Origin: Spirosoma agri | GTDB taxonomy: Bacteria; Bacteroidota; Bacteroidia; Cytophagales; Spirosomataceae | Direction: 5' to 3' | NCBI RefSeq assembly: GCF_010747415.1 | Contig: NZ_JAAGNZ010000001.1 | Location: 186,001-250,000 of the forward strand | DNA: 64,000 nucleotides | Part shown: piece after piece, positions 55,692 to 64,000 of the stretch | Numbering within the stretch: the first letter of the stretch is position 1 | How the letters are laid out: the number at the start of each line of letters is the position of its first letter | The notes under the pieces: model-generated | What the model saw: only the letters and a program-made list of their open reading frames with translations | Told to the model about the DNA's origin: nothing | Databases searched by the model: none | Position numbers and translations under genes: made by a program

Positions 55692-55723
55692 GGGTTAACC
55701 GTTATGGGTTAACCCTTTTTTTT
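55692..55723 (+). terminator. Ribosomal protein operon terminator
   Basis: GGGTTAACC (55692-55700) and GGTTAACCC (55707-55715) form the stem, followed by eight T. Confidence 0.92.
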
Positions 55724-55749
55724 AGTCTAGTCAAGTCAAAAAAGTATCC

Positions 55750-56853
55750 ATGAAACATACGCAGCAGCCAGAAGCCTTATTGGTTTTACAAGATGGTACC
55801 GTATATCGGGGACTAGCTCTCGGTAAGAAGGGAACGGCCGGGGGAGAAATTTGCTTTAATACCGGCATGACCGGTTACCAGGAAATTTATACCGATCCAT
55901 CCTACTATGGTCAGATCGTTATCAATACAACATCACACATAGGCAATTATGGGGTATTAAATAATGCTGAGCAGGAGTCAAACAGCGTAAAGATTCGGGG
56001 AATGGTTTGCAATTTCTTCTCGAATATTCATTCACGGTATACGGCTGATGGTTCTTTGCAGGATTACTTCGAACGAGCGGGAATTGTAGGTATTCATGGT
56101 GTTGATACCCGGCAACTTGTCCGCTATATTCGTTCGAAAGGCGTTATGAACTGTATCATCTCGTCGGAGATTCTTGATCCTGTCGTCCTGTTAGCTGAGT
56201 TGAACAAGGTACCTGATATGGCCGGTCTTGAGCTCTCGTCGGAGGTTAGTACGAAGGAAGCGTATGAGTACGGAGATCCGGAGGCAGAACTACGAGTGGC
56301 CGTACTTGATTTGGGCGTAAAACGCAGCATTCTGACGAATTTCAACGAACGCGGTGTCTTTTGTAAAGTGTTTCCTGCCAAGACGCCTTACGAGGAACTG
56401 GAGAATTGGAAACCGAACGGTTATTTTATCGCTAACGGACCGGGCGATCCATCGGCGATGCCCTATGCAGTCGAGACGGTAAAACAGGCATTGGATGCTG
56501 AGACGCCTTTGTTTGGCATTTGTCTAGGCCACCAGATTCTTTCGCTAGCCAGCGGTATCTCAACCTATAAAATGCACAACGGCCATCGTGGGCTCAACCA
56601 TCCGGTAAAAAACCTGATCACAGGCCATTGCGAAGTGACATCGCAGAACCATGGTTTTGCCGTGCAGGCAGAAGAAGTCATGGACCACGACAATGTGGAG
56701 CTTACGCACGTCAATCTGAATGATAAGACAATTGAGGGTATTCGTCGGAAAGACAAGCCTGCTTTTTCGGTACAGTATCACCCTGAATCATCACCGGGAC
56801 CGCACGATTCGCGCTACCTGTTCGATCAGTTCGTGGGTATGATGAAGGAATAG
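55750..56853 (+). CDS. carA: Carbamoyl-phosphate synthase small (glutaminase) subunit
   Basis: A 367-residue protein. The N-terminal domain (GEICFNTGMTGYQEIYTDPSYYGQIVINT) is followed by a class I glutamine amidotransferase with nucleophile Cys in FGICLGHQIL and the His-Glu pair in QYHPESSPGPHD. It hydrolyses glutamine to supply ammonia for arginine and pyrimidine synthesis. carB is not adjacent. carA after rplQ is a common Bacteroidota order. Confidence 0.96.
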   Translation: MKHTQQPEALLVLQDGTVYRGLALGKKGTAGGEICFNTGMTGYQEIYTDPSYYGQIVINTTSHIGNYGVLNNAEQESNSVKIRGMVCNFFSNIHSRYTADGSLQDYFERAGIVGIHGVDTRQLVRYIRSKGVMNCIISSEILDPVVLLAELNKVPDMAGLELSSEVSTKEAYEYGDPEAELRVAVLDLGVKRSILTNFNERGVFCKVFPAKTPYEELENWKPNGYFIANGPGDPSAMPYAVETVKQALDAETPLFGICLGHQILSLASGISTYKMHNGHRGLNHPVKNLITGHCEVTSQNHGFAVQAEEVMDHDNVELTHVNLNDKTIEGIRRKDKPAFSVQYHPESSPGPHDSRYLFDQFVGMMKE

Positions 56854-56854
56854 T

Positions 56855-56884
56855 AAAAAAGCCTGGACGAGTCCAGGCTTTTTT
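56855..56884. terminator. Bidirectional terminator, carA / helicase
   Basis: AAAAAAGCCTGGAC and GTCCAGGCTTTTTT form a near-perfect stem between convergent genes. Confidence 0.9.
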
Positions 56885-56905
56885 TATTGAATGAAGGCAT
56901 GTGGC

Positions 56906-59900
56906 CTATCTGTTTCCTCGCCAGAACTCGCGGCTCCAGAGTCGTTGAAATAGCCAATTTCTGGTGCGGAGTGCTATCGGCAAGTACGCGTGAGATTGTT
57001 TAATTGATTGTTGATAATAGATATCATCATCCGTCAGGACGAGTGATTCGTAAGAATCTCCTTGCATTACGGTCAAGTCGGCAAACGGCAACTCAGGAAG
57101 CCAGTTCGGATGCTTTGCCGCCAAATGCACTTTCAACAAGGCGTTTATAGTTAAGATGGTGTTCGGCTGATAACCTGCCCTGAACTGCTTCTGCGACACA
57201 CGAAGGGCATAGGCTAAGTAAGCTTTCAACAACCTGGGACCTTCATTCGTTGCTTCCCCGGTGGTTAATTGATCGGGCCATAAGCTAGTGACCACGTAAA
57301 CTTGCTCACGCGCTCTCGTGACGGCTACATTCAGGCGGTTAGCACCACCCTTGGTGTTAAGGCTACCAAACTGCATCGACAACCTGCCGCGTTCGTCAGG
57401 GGCATAGCCAATGGAGAAGACAATAATGTCACGTTCATCACCCTGCACATTTTCGATATTTTTAACGAATAACCGTTCGCTGCGTTCTTTGTCCGGTTCA
57501 ACCGCGTTCTTACTTGGCGGAAAAGCCCCCTCTTCCACTTGTTCCAGCATCTCTTGGATCAGTTGCTGTTGCTGATAATTGAACGTAACAACGCCAACTG
57601 AGCAACCGGGCCTGCCGATGGCTAGCTGATCAAGTAATTTTAATACCGCTTCTGCTTCAGCACGATTTGTATTCTGGTGCCAAACGCCTTTAACGTTCAA
57701 ATAGTGAATGGCCGGTTCCTGCTGGTTGACATCGTCAAAATAGGGGAGAAGCTGTAATTTGTTCTGGTAAAAATGTTCGTTCGAGAACGTGATCAAATCC
57801 AATGATCGACTGCGGTAATGCTCCGTCAGGGAAATTTGAGGTAACTCTTGCGCAGCCAATTCAAGTAGCGATTCGACTTCAAGGGCGGCAGCAATCGTTT
57901 CGTCTTCCAGTTCAGACTCGCCCAGCTGAACGCGATAAAGATCACTGGGTCGTAGCTGTTGGTTGTCACCAGTGACGACCACCTGTTTCGCGCGGAAAAT
58001 GGCCGGGATACCATTCTCCGCGAAACACTGCGACGCTTCATCAAAAATGACTAGATCAAATAGGCCTTCCTGTAACGGAAACATGGCCGATACGGCCTCC
58101 GGTGAGGCCAACCAACAAGGAATCAGCTTAAACACCTCATCGGCAAACGTATTCATAAGTTTCCGAATGGGCCAGATGTTACGCTTCTTGGTCGTCTGAT
58201 GAAGGAGATCACGATACGTGACAATATTGTTCAGGCGATTAAACGTCAGATTTCGATACGTCTGCTCCCGCAGCTTAACCAGTAAGATATCCCTGCTTAA
58301 TGATTGTTTGCGTTGAACGCTTTCCTGTAACACCTCTTCCGTCTGTACCAGCCTAAGCGAGGATACGCTACTCAATTCGGGGTGTTTGCGTTCTATGTGA
58401 TCGATCCAGGCCAGACGAAGGGAGTTTGTGAAGGTGTCAACCCAATCAGGGGAGTCAACCGTTTTGAGTCGTTCAAACACGAGTTGTTCCTGGGCGGAGA
58501 AGGTCTCCAGGAGTCGGTCCGACTCAACCAATAAGTCGAAATCCTGTCGAAGTGACTGCCTGAGTACAGCTGTCGAAGCCTGGTTCTGCCAGATATCTGC
58601 CAGCTGATTTTCCGTCAAATAAACTTGCGAGCTTACTTGTTGTGTTATTACGACATTGACAAGAGTAAGCAGTTGATTAACCGTGTCACGGAATGTCGTT
58701 CTTGTCAACCAGGCCGATAAAGGTAATTGACGAAGTACCTGAATCGCGGCCAAACGCTCAACAAGATGAATCGCGCGCTGGAGTACACGCAAACTGGTTG
58801 GCGAGTCCGAGAGGGGTAGCGAAGCCAGGATGGGGGCAGCCTGCTGTTTGCTAGCTTCTACCTCGATTCGTTGAGCAATCTTACGTTCCAGCGTTCGTAA
58901 GTCCTGCTCTGACAAAGTCAGGTTATTGGATGTCGCTACCGCCTGAAGTTGGGTCTTACCCCCATTAATCAGTTGCCACCAGTTCCAGCGTATCCACGAT
59001 GAGCGAGCTTGTCGCGCATCATTCAGCATCGTACTGAAATTTGGTATGTCGGCAACAGACAGACTTGATTCAGGTCCAGGATGAGCCAAGGCTGCTTCCC
59101 AGTCAGTGGCTAGTGCTTCGAATCGTACTTCGCTGACAGCAAAGGCTGAGTGCGTTGGATTGTTCCGTAAATAATGAACGAGCGGCCAGAACTCTGCTTC
59201 GCCAGCCGTATCCAGAAGCGTCAGTAATGCTGTGAGATCCCAATCGTGCGCCGACCAGTCAGCCAGCTGAGTTAACGTCAATGCCTGACCGAGGATGTCA
59301 GTAGTTTGTGTATTCGTAAGCTGAGCCGTAACTGCCCACTGGTCAATAGCCTGATCGGCCTTGGTTAAGTCTGATGGAGAGAACTGGCTAAATCGTACGC
59401 GATCATGCCAAGGATGAGTTACGGGCAGGCGTTGCCGGTAATTGGATAAGATGCGTAACCGCTCAGTGAAGTTATCCACACTGTCAACACGGAAATGTGG
59501 ATAACTTTCCGATACGTCAATAGTGGGAGCGGCCGGATCAGTCGTTAAGTAGAGTTCTTTAATCGAAACCCCGCAGTCGTCAATCGTGAAAAGTGCCTCT
59601 TTGATCGCTTGAAGGGCCGCAACCGACTCATCGATTCGGCGGCTCTCCTGATCAAAATTTCGCTCGAGCAACACCGCGTTCAAGCTGTTATTCTGTTGCT
59701 TATACCTATCCAGTTGTTCGATCTGCCCGGCAATTTGGGCATAAAGCGCCCGACGATCATCCTGAAAATCATGGATCAACGCCAGAAAAGAAGCCATGCC
59801 TACCTGTCGAAGACGTTCCTGTACGACGTCGAGCGCGGCCCGTTTCTGACAAACGAGCAACACCCGTTTACCGTTGGCCGCGGCATCGGCCATCAAGTTG

Positions 59901-60880
59901 GCGATAAGCTGTGATTTACCCGTGCCGGGCGGTCCCTGCACAACCAGCGACTGACCTGATTTTACTGCTCGTAAAGCGGCCTCCTGCGACGCATCGAGCG
60001 GTAGTGGTGTATGGATTTTAGTCTCGGGCAGCGCGCGGGCAGATGGTGACTCAGCAGCCGAAGAGAACAACCCAAAATCGTTAGCATCCGCTGTATCATC
60101 TGCCGAATTTTCAATTAGTGCGTCATAATCAGGCACGAGAAATGACCCGGCTTGAGGAAAGATGCCTAGCACTGCTTCCTGATACAGCTTCAGCTCGCCC
60201 GTTCGCTCCAGTTGCCCGAGACTTTTGGCTGTTTGGTTATCGAAAAAGTGAAGCGTATCGGTAAAGAGATCCTGATTGAAGTTAATCTCCAGCGGACTTG
60301 ACTTCAGCCATTCGTAGAGCTGGGTACGGAAGACGAGCGGATCGCGGTCAAACTCATCGACTGTCTTATCGAGGATATCGTCCGGAATTTTAACCTGATT
60401 GAATTGACCATATGCCAGCGCAAACGTTGGATTTATAAACGCAGATTCGTCACCACGTCTTAATAATTTCCAGAACTTACCCTGCTGCTCGACCTGCACA
60501 GGAAAAAAGAGTAATGGCGCATGAATGACCGTGTCGTCCAGAAACTTACCCCGCACGAACGGCCAGCCAACGTATAGATCTTCCGTACCACGCTCTTCGG
60601 TTATGAACGTAGCCGTACGGGCAATACGCCGAATTCGCTTACTGACGTCGTTGCTGCGTTCCTGCCTGGCATCCAGTACTTCGCATACGGTTAGTGAGTG
60701 TTTTCTGGCAAGCAGTTCAGCCACTAACGTGAAGGATGATTTGTTGAGCAGAAAATCAGCATCATGCAGATCCAGGAACTGGCTGGCTGGCAGACTCGTC
60801 AGGAGTAACGACCGGTTTCGGCTGCTCAGGTTGGTCAGGCGTCGGCGAAAGGCACGGAGAATAGCTGAACGACGATTCAT
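56906..60880 (-). CDS. Large superfamily 1 helicase-like ATPase (DUF4011-like N-terminus)
   Basis: A 1324-residue protein. The N-terminus (FRRRLTNLSSRNRSLLLT) resembles DUF4011. Walker A is GPPGTGKS (316-323). A long insertion with helical segments (about 400-900) separates it from Walker B DEAS (near 945), followed by TGDNQQLRPSD. The C-terminal RecA domain has NVQGDERDIIVFSIGY and motif VI NVAVTRARE (near 1183). This is the Upf1/DNA2-like SF1 layout. Relatives appear both in housekeeping settings and in phage-defence loci; here no defence gene is adjacent. It lies 75 nt downstream of the TerC-family gene on the same strand. Confidence 0.85.
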   Translation of the reverse strand: MNRRSAILRAFRRRLTNLSSRNRSLLLTSLPASQFLDLHDADFLLNKSSFTLVAELLARKHSLTVCEVLDARQERSNDVSKRIRRIARTATFITEERGTEDLYVGWPFVRGKFLDDTVIHAPLLFFPVQVEQQGKFWKLLRRGDESAFINPTFALAYGQFNQVKIPDDILDKTVDEFDRDPLVFRTQLYEWLKSSPLEINFNQDLFTDTLHFFDNQTAKSLGQLERTGELKLYQEAVLGIFPQAGSFLVPDYDALIENSADDTADANDFGLFSSAAESPSARALPETKIHTPLPLDASQEAALRAVKSGQSLVVQGPPGTGKSQLIANLMADAAANGKRVLLVCQKRAALDVVQERLRQVGMASFLALIHDFQDDRRALYAQIAGQIEQLDRYKQQNNSLNAVLLERNFDQESRRIDESVAALQAIKEALFTIDDCGVSIKELYLTTDPAAPTIDVSESYPHFRVDSVDNFTERLRILSNYRQRLPVTHPWHDRVRFSQFSPSDLTKADQAIDQWAVTAQLTNTQTTDILGQALTLTQLADWSAHDWDLTALLTLLDTAGEAEFWPLVHYLRNNPTHSAFAVSEVRFEALATDWEAALAHPGPESSLSVADIPNFSTMLNDARQARSSWIRWNWWQLINGGKTQLQAVATSNNLTLSEQDLRTLERKIAQRIEVEASKQQAAPILASLPLSDSPTSLRVLQRAIHLVERLAAIQVLRQLPLSAWLTRTTFRDTVNQLLTLVNVVITQQVSSQVYLTENQLADIWQNQASTAVLRQSLRQDFDLLVESDRLLETFSAQEQLVFERLKTVDSPDWVDTFTNSLRLAWIDHIERKHPELSSVSSLRLVQTEEVLQESVQRKQSLSRDILLVKLREQTYRNLTFNRLNNIVTYRDLLHQTTKKRNIWPIRKLMNTFADEVFKLIPCWLASPEAVSAMFPLQEGLFDLVIFDEASQCFAENGIPAIFRAKQVVVTGDNQQLRPSDLYRVQLGESELEDETIAAALEVESLLELAAQELPQISLTEHYRSRSLDLITFSNEHFYQNKLQLLPYFDDVNQQEPAIHYLNVKGVWHQNTNRAEAEAVLKLLDQLAIGRPGCSVGVVTFNYQQQQLIQEMLEQVEEGAFPPSKNAVEPDKERSERLFVKNIENVQGDERDIIVFSIGYAPDERGRLSMQFGSLNTKGGANRLNVAVTRAREQVYVVTSLWPDQLTTGEATNEGPRLLKAYLAYALRVSQKQFRAGYQPNTILTINALLKVHLAAKHPNWLPELPFADLTVMQGDSYESLVLTDDDIYYQQSIKQSHAYLPIALRTRNWLFQRLWSREFWRGNR

Positions 60881-60892
60881 TCGGTTAGTTTA

Positions 60893-60938
60893 ACGGACTA
60901 TGACACCCCAGGGGCGTAAACGCAAAGACACAGTCCGT
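60893..60938 (-). terminator. Hairpin between the TerC-family and helicase genes
   Basis: ACGGACT (60893-60899) and AGTCCGT (60932-60938) form a stem around an inner CCCC-A-GGGG dyad. There is no T-run, so it may be a processing or partial termination site. Confidence 0.4.
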
Positions 60939-60955
60939 CAAAATAACCATAAAAC

Positions 60956-62032
60956 TTATACGGGGTCGCCAGTCGATTCGGATTTCTTCTCTGGAATCAG
61001 TAACGAGGCTAGAATACTAACGCCCAAAATACCGACGATGATGTACAAGGAATAAACGGGTTGGAAACCAATTCCGGCGAGCCAGTGCTCTGCCAGCATT
61101 TTAGCGCCAATAAAGGTCAGCAGAACCGCCAGGCCCACTTTCAGGAAGCGGAACTTGCTCATGATGCTCGATAAGAAAAAGAACATCGACCGTAACCCCA
61201 TGATGGCGAACACATTCGAGAAGAAAACAATGTAGGGATCCTTTGTGATCGAAAAAATGGCCGGTATAGAGTCAACGGCGAACACCAGATCCGTAAAGGC
61301 CACTACGATAACGATGATGAACAGGGGCGTTACAAATAGCTTATGATCGGACTTCCGGCGGATGAAGAAGTTGTCCGATACGTTACGGCCATAAACGTTC
61401 AGGTACTTGCTCGCGAACCGAACGACGGGGTGCTTGGAAGGGTCGATCTTTTCATCTTCTTCACCCTGAAAGAACAGTTGAATGCCGGTGTAGACTAGGA
61501 AGGCACCGAACAGATACATAATCCACTCGAACCGTTGAATGAGGGCCGAACCGAGAAAAATAAAGACAAAGCGTAGAATGATAGCTCCCAGAATTCCCCA
61601 AACCAGAATTTTCTTGTAGTAACGCTGATGAACCCCGAACGAGCTGAAGATCAGAATAAAGACAAAGATGTTATCGGCTGATAGCGAATACTCGACCAGA
61701 TAACCCGTGATGTATTCCAGCGACATGTTGTTCTGAAAGCGCTCCAGACTGGCGGTAAAATCACCCGGCACTAATTTTACGTGGCTGGCATACCGCCCCC
61801 GAACTTCCTCGAGTTTGGCCATATCGGTAATGCCATGAACGAGGTAGCCGAAATTCTTCAGGAAAAAATAGAACCCAATGGACAAGGCAACCCAGATGGC
61901 ACTCCAGATAGCCGCTTCCTTAAACTCGACAACGTGACTTTTTTGTTTGGTGAACGCTCCCAGGTCGATGGCCATGATGAGCAGAACAAAAGCAGCAAAG
62001 GCTAGAAAAAACAGGACTTCGTTAGATAGCAT
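60956..62032 (-). CDS. TerC family membrane protein
   Basis: A 358-residue protein with about nine membrane segments and the family signatures LVEYSLSADNIFVFILIF and FTDLVFAVDSIPAIFSITKD, whose membrane-embedded acidic residues are conserved. Members (TerC, Alx, MeeF types) are linked to manganese or calcium export and help load secreted metalloproteins. The ATG at 62032 is preferred over an upstream TTG. It has its own promoter element at 62092-62099. Confidence 0.92.
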   Translation of the reverse strand: MLSNEVLFFLAFAAFVLLIMAIDLGAFTKQKSHVVEFKEAAIWSAIWVALSIGFYFFLKNFGYLVHGITDMAKLEEVRGRYASHVKLVPGDFTASLERFQNNMSLEYITGYLVEYSLSADNIFVFILIFSSFGVHQRYYKKILVWGILGAIILRFVFIFLGSALIQRFEWIMYLFGAFLVYTGIQLFFQGEEDEKIDPSKHPVVRFASKYLNVYGRNVSDNFFIRRKSDHKLFVTPLFIIVIVVAFTDLVFAVDSIPAIFSITKDPYIVFFSNVFAIMGLRSMFFFLSSIMSKFRFLKVGLAVLLTFIGAKMLAEHWLAGIGFQPVYSLYIIVGILGVSILASLLIPEKKSESTGDPV

Positions 62033-62091
62033 GATCAATAAGGCAGACAGAGAATCAACACCTTGACGGCGAAAAAGTTGACTTTAATCGA

Positions 62092-62099
62092 CAAATCTA
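62092..62099 (-). promoter_or_regulatory. Candidate -7 element for the TerC-family gene
   Basis: The minus strand reads TAGATTTG, a consensus match, 59 nt before the ATG at 62032. The -33 part is unclear. Confidence 0.4.
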
Positions 62100-62140
62100 C
62101 GTCCAATCCGCTGAAGCTACTGGCTTCGTTCTGCAAAAAA

Positions 62141-62171
62141 TTGGCATAATGCCAGCAACCCGTTAGTTTTG
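62141..62171 (+). promoter_or_regulatory. Promoter of the glycosyltransferase gene
   Basis: TTG (62141-62143) and TAGTTTTG (62164-62171) are 20 nt apart. The ATG is only 4 nt beyond the -7 box, so the mRNA should be leaderless or nearly so. Confidence 0.65.
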
Positions 62172-62175
62172 GACT

Positions 62176-62916
62176 ATGTTTAATAATAAAAAAGTTATTG
62201 TCGTGATGCCCGCCTACCGGGCAGCGCTGACATTGGGACGTACCTACCACGAAATCCCGTTTGATCTTGTTGATGATGTAATTCTGGTCGATGATGCCAG
62301 TCCTGACAATACGGTTGACGTAGCTCGGCAATTAGGTATCCAGCATGTGATCCGACATGACCGGAACAAAGGCTACGGCGGCAATCAGAAAACCTGTTAT
62401 GCCAAAGCGCTGGAACTGGGCGCTGATATTGTTGTAATGCTACACCCTGATTATCAATACACACCAATGCTGTTGCCCGCCATGATTTCCATCATCGGCA
62501 ATGGCTTGTATCCAGTCGTTTTTGCCTCCCGGATTCTGGGGAAAGGGGCACTCAAGGGTGGTATGCCCATGTATAAATACATTGCCAACCGGTTTTTGAC
62601 GCTGGCTCAGAATGTACTGATGAACCAGAAACTATCGGAATACCATACCGGCTACCGGGCTTTTTCGGGCGAAGTACTACGCAGTCTGGATTTTACGCAT
62701 AACTCCGACGATTTCATTTTTGATAACGAAATGATCGCCCAGATTTTTTATAAGGGTTATGAGATCGCTGAAGTGACCTGTCCTACCAAGTATTTTGAAG
62801 AAGCCTCATCAATCAATTTTCGCCGAAGTTCGATCTATGGATTGGGCGTTCTGCGCACGTCTTTATACTATTTTCTTACGAAACTAGGGCTAATGCGCTG
62901 GAAGATTCTGACGTAG
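62176..62916 (+). CDS. Family 2 glycosyltransferase (DPM1-like)
   Basis: A 246-residue GT-A fold enzyme. The nucleotide-sugar motif is VILVDDASPDNTVDVA; HDRNKGYGGNQKTCYAKAL follows. The metal-binding position reads MLHPDYQYTP in place of the usual DADLQH, a variant seen in a subgroup of bacterial members. No C-terminal membrane domain is present. The sugar and acceptor are unknown. Its 3' end overlaps the converging polyketide synthase gene by 41 bp. Confidence 0.88.
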   Translation: MFNNKKVIVVMPAYRAALTLGRTYHEIPFDLVDDVILVDDASPDNTVDVARQLGIQHVIRHDRNKGYGGNQKTCYAKALELGADIVVMLHPDYQYTPMLLPAMISIIGNGLYPVVFASRILGKGALKGGMPMYKYIANRFLTLAQNVLMNQKLSEYHTGYRAFSGEVLRSLDFTHNSDDFIFDNEMIAQIFYKGYEIAEVTCPTKYFEEASSINFRRSSIYGLGVLRTSLYYFLTKLGLMRWKILT

Positions 62917-64000
62917 CATAGGCATTACCTACCGCTGACTCATCAACCATCGCTTCGAGAACCATTGCTTCTAACGTCAGACCTGGCCCGAAAGCGCAAC
63001 TCAGAATATTGGGCCGATTGGGATCGAATTCAACGGCTCCCGACCGAAGGTCGTCCCAGACCGATTTCAGCACGAATAGTACCGTTGCCGATGACATGTT
63101 CCCAAATTGCTTCAGTACGTTATAGGCATAGTGGTCGTCTTTTGCCGTAATGCCAAGCTGCTCTTCGATGACCTCCAGAATTCGACGGCCACCAGGATGC
63201 AGGGCATACTGACCAATATCGGCTAACGACAAATCGCACTGGGCGAGCAGCCGCTTCATAAGCTGTCCGATGCCGCGCTGAATGTGGTTGGGCACTTCAG
63301 CCGTTAGGGTCATTTCAAAGCCAAAATCACTAATGTGCCACGCCATGGCATCCTTACCTTCGGGCAACAGGTCACAGTAGAATGACCGAAGCCGGAACGA
63401 TTGTTCGGGCCGCGGCTTACTTTCGACCAGAACAGCCGCTGAACCATCCGCAAACAACGCATTTGAGAGGAGATAGTCCGTTTCGGTCTTTTTCTGGAAG
63501 TGGATAGTGCATAATTCGACACAAACGACCAGCACTTTGGCGTCCGGCTCTGACCGGACAATTGCGTTTGCGGCTTTCAGTCCATTGAACGCACCATAGC
63601 AGCCCATGAAATTGATCGCCAGTCGTTGCGTTGTTGTTGGCAGGCCAAGGGCTTCAATGATCTCAATATCCGGCCCTGGCGCATACAAACCCGTACAACT
63701 GACCGTAATAAGATGCGTAATGGTTTGCGGATCGAAATCGGGGTAACTGGCAAAGCAACTCTCAATCGCTTTTAACGCTAACGGTACAGCTTCCTGACGG
63801 TAAATACCCATTCGCTGGGTCACCGTCGGAAACGGTTCCATACCCGGCGTGTTCGGATAAAAGGTAAACTCGCCCATCGACCGCGTATAATCGGCCATGA
63901 CCGTATGCCGCTTCTCGATACGCGTGTAGCGGTACAAGGTCATTAACCGACGCCGATCACGTTCATCAAATTGAAGGAGGTCGGCCATAAACTCGGCTGC
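62876..64000 (-). CDS. Type III polyketide synthase (chalcone/stilbene synthase family), 5' end outside the window
   Basis: The frame is open to the right edge (the residues before MADLLQF read AAEF), so the true start lies beyond 64000; 374 codons are visible. The catalytic triad of the thiolase fold is present: Cys in NFMGCYGAFNG, His in QYALHPGGRRIL and Asn in KQFGNMSSATVLF. GFGPG-loop equivalent AFGPGLTLEAMVLE is near the end. Such enzymes condense malonyl-CoA onto a starter to make alkylresorcinols, pyrones or similar. The last residues are encoded opposite the 3' end of the glycosyltransferase gene. Confidence 0.9.
   Translation of the reverse strand, partial: AAEFMADLLQFDERDRRRLMTLYRYTRIEKRHTVMADYTRSMGEFTFYPNTPGMEPFPTVTQRMGIYRQEAVPLALKAIESCFASYPDFDPQTITHLITVSCTGLYAPGPDIEIIEALGLPTTTQRLAINFMGCYGAFNGLKAANAIVRSEPDAKVLVVCVELCTIHFQKKTETDYLLSNALFADGSAAVLVESKPRPEQSFRLRSFYCDLLPEGKDAMAWHISDFGFEMTLTAEVPNHIQRGIGQLMKRLLAQCDLSLADIGQYALHPGGRRILEVIEEQLGITAKDDHYAYNVLKQFGNMSSATVLFVLKSVWDDLRSGAVEFDPNRPNILSCAFGPGLTLEAMVLEAMVDESAVGNAYATSESSSALALVS

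Overview
The window looks like a chromosome segment from a Bacteroidota bacterium of the order Cytophagales, probably Spirosomataceae (Spirosoma or a close relative). Three things support this. The promoters fit the Bacteroidota pattern, a TTG or TTTG near -33 and TAnnTTTG near -7, about 19-20 nt apart. Start codons lack Shine-Dalgarno sequences and sit behind A-rich stretches. Bacteroidota marker genes are present (gldH, a DUF4293 gene, a PSP1/RicT gene with a Cys-rich N-terminus, BlaI-M56). The genus is inference; no 16S gene is present.

Layout. 1-3.5 kb (minus strand): a phytoene desaturase-like gene cut by the window edge, an ECF sigma factor and a KdsD-type sugar-phosphate isomerase. 3.5-8.5 kb (plus): recQ, purD and ricT. 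8.5-10.7 kb (minus): a BlaI-M56 sensor pair with a palindromic operator over its own promoter. 10.7-16.9 kb: gldH, a PAP2 phosphatase, DUF4293, mnmD, a thioredoxin-like protein, an M13 peptidase and a small lipoprotein. 17.0-30.8 kb: the first information-processing block, tRNA-Tyr, tRNA-Gly, tRNA-Thr, tuf, tRNA-Trp, secE, nusG, rplKAJL, rpoB and rpoC. 30.8-36.5 kb: unrelated genes (transglutaminase-like protein, lipoprotein, coiled-coil protein, Fpg-like glycosylase, and a divergent DinB polymerase / S24 repressor pair). 36.9-55.7 kb: the second block, fusA, rpsJ and the S10-spc-alpha ribosomal protein genes through secY, map, infA, rpoA and rplQ. 55.7-64 kb: carA, a large SF1 helicase, a TerC-family protein, a family 2 glycosyltransferase and a type III polyketide synthase cut by the window edge.

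About half of the window is core translation and transcription machinery. Three ribosomal proteins carry unusual extensions: S3 has an RGG-like tail, S17 an acidic Ala/Gln/Thr-rich N-terminus, and L17 an Ala-rich linker plus a helix-hairpin-helix domain. rpsL and rpsG are not next to fusA. The S14, S4 and L36 proteins are all of the zinc-free type.

The most unexpected structure lies between genes. Many of the larger gaps inside same-strand gene runs hold a long imperfect inverted repeat. Its 5' arm is G/T- or purine-rich and starts at the upstream stop codon; its 3' arm is A/C-rich and ends just before the next start codon. Several arms are built of degenerate 7-nt words, most clearly between rpoA and rplQ and between rpsS and rplV. 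The words differ between loci while the architecture is kept, and many arm mismatches are G-U pairs. I do not recognise this class. It may be a mobile or slippage-generated intergenic element, or a translation-coupling device. Other regulatory candidates are an attenuator-like leader before rplC, one before rplO, and operators at blaI and at the S24/dinB pair.
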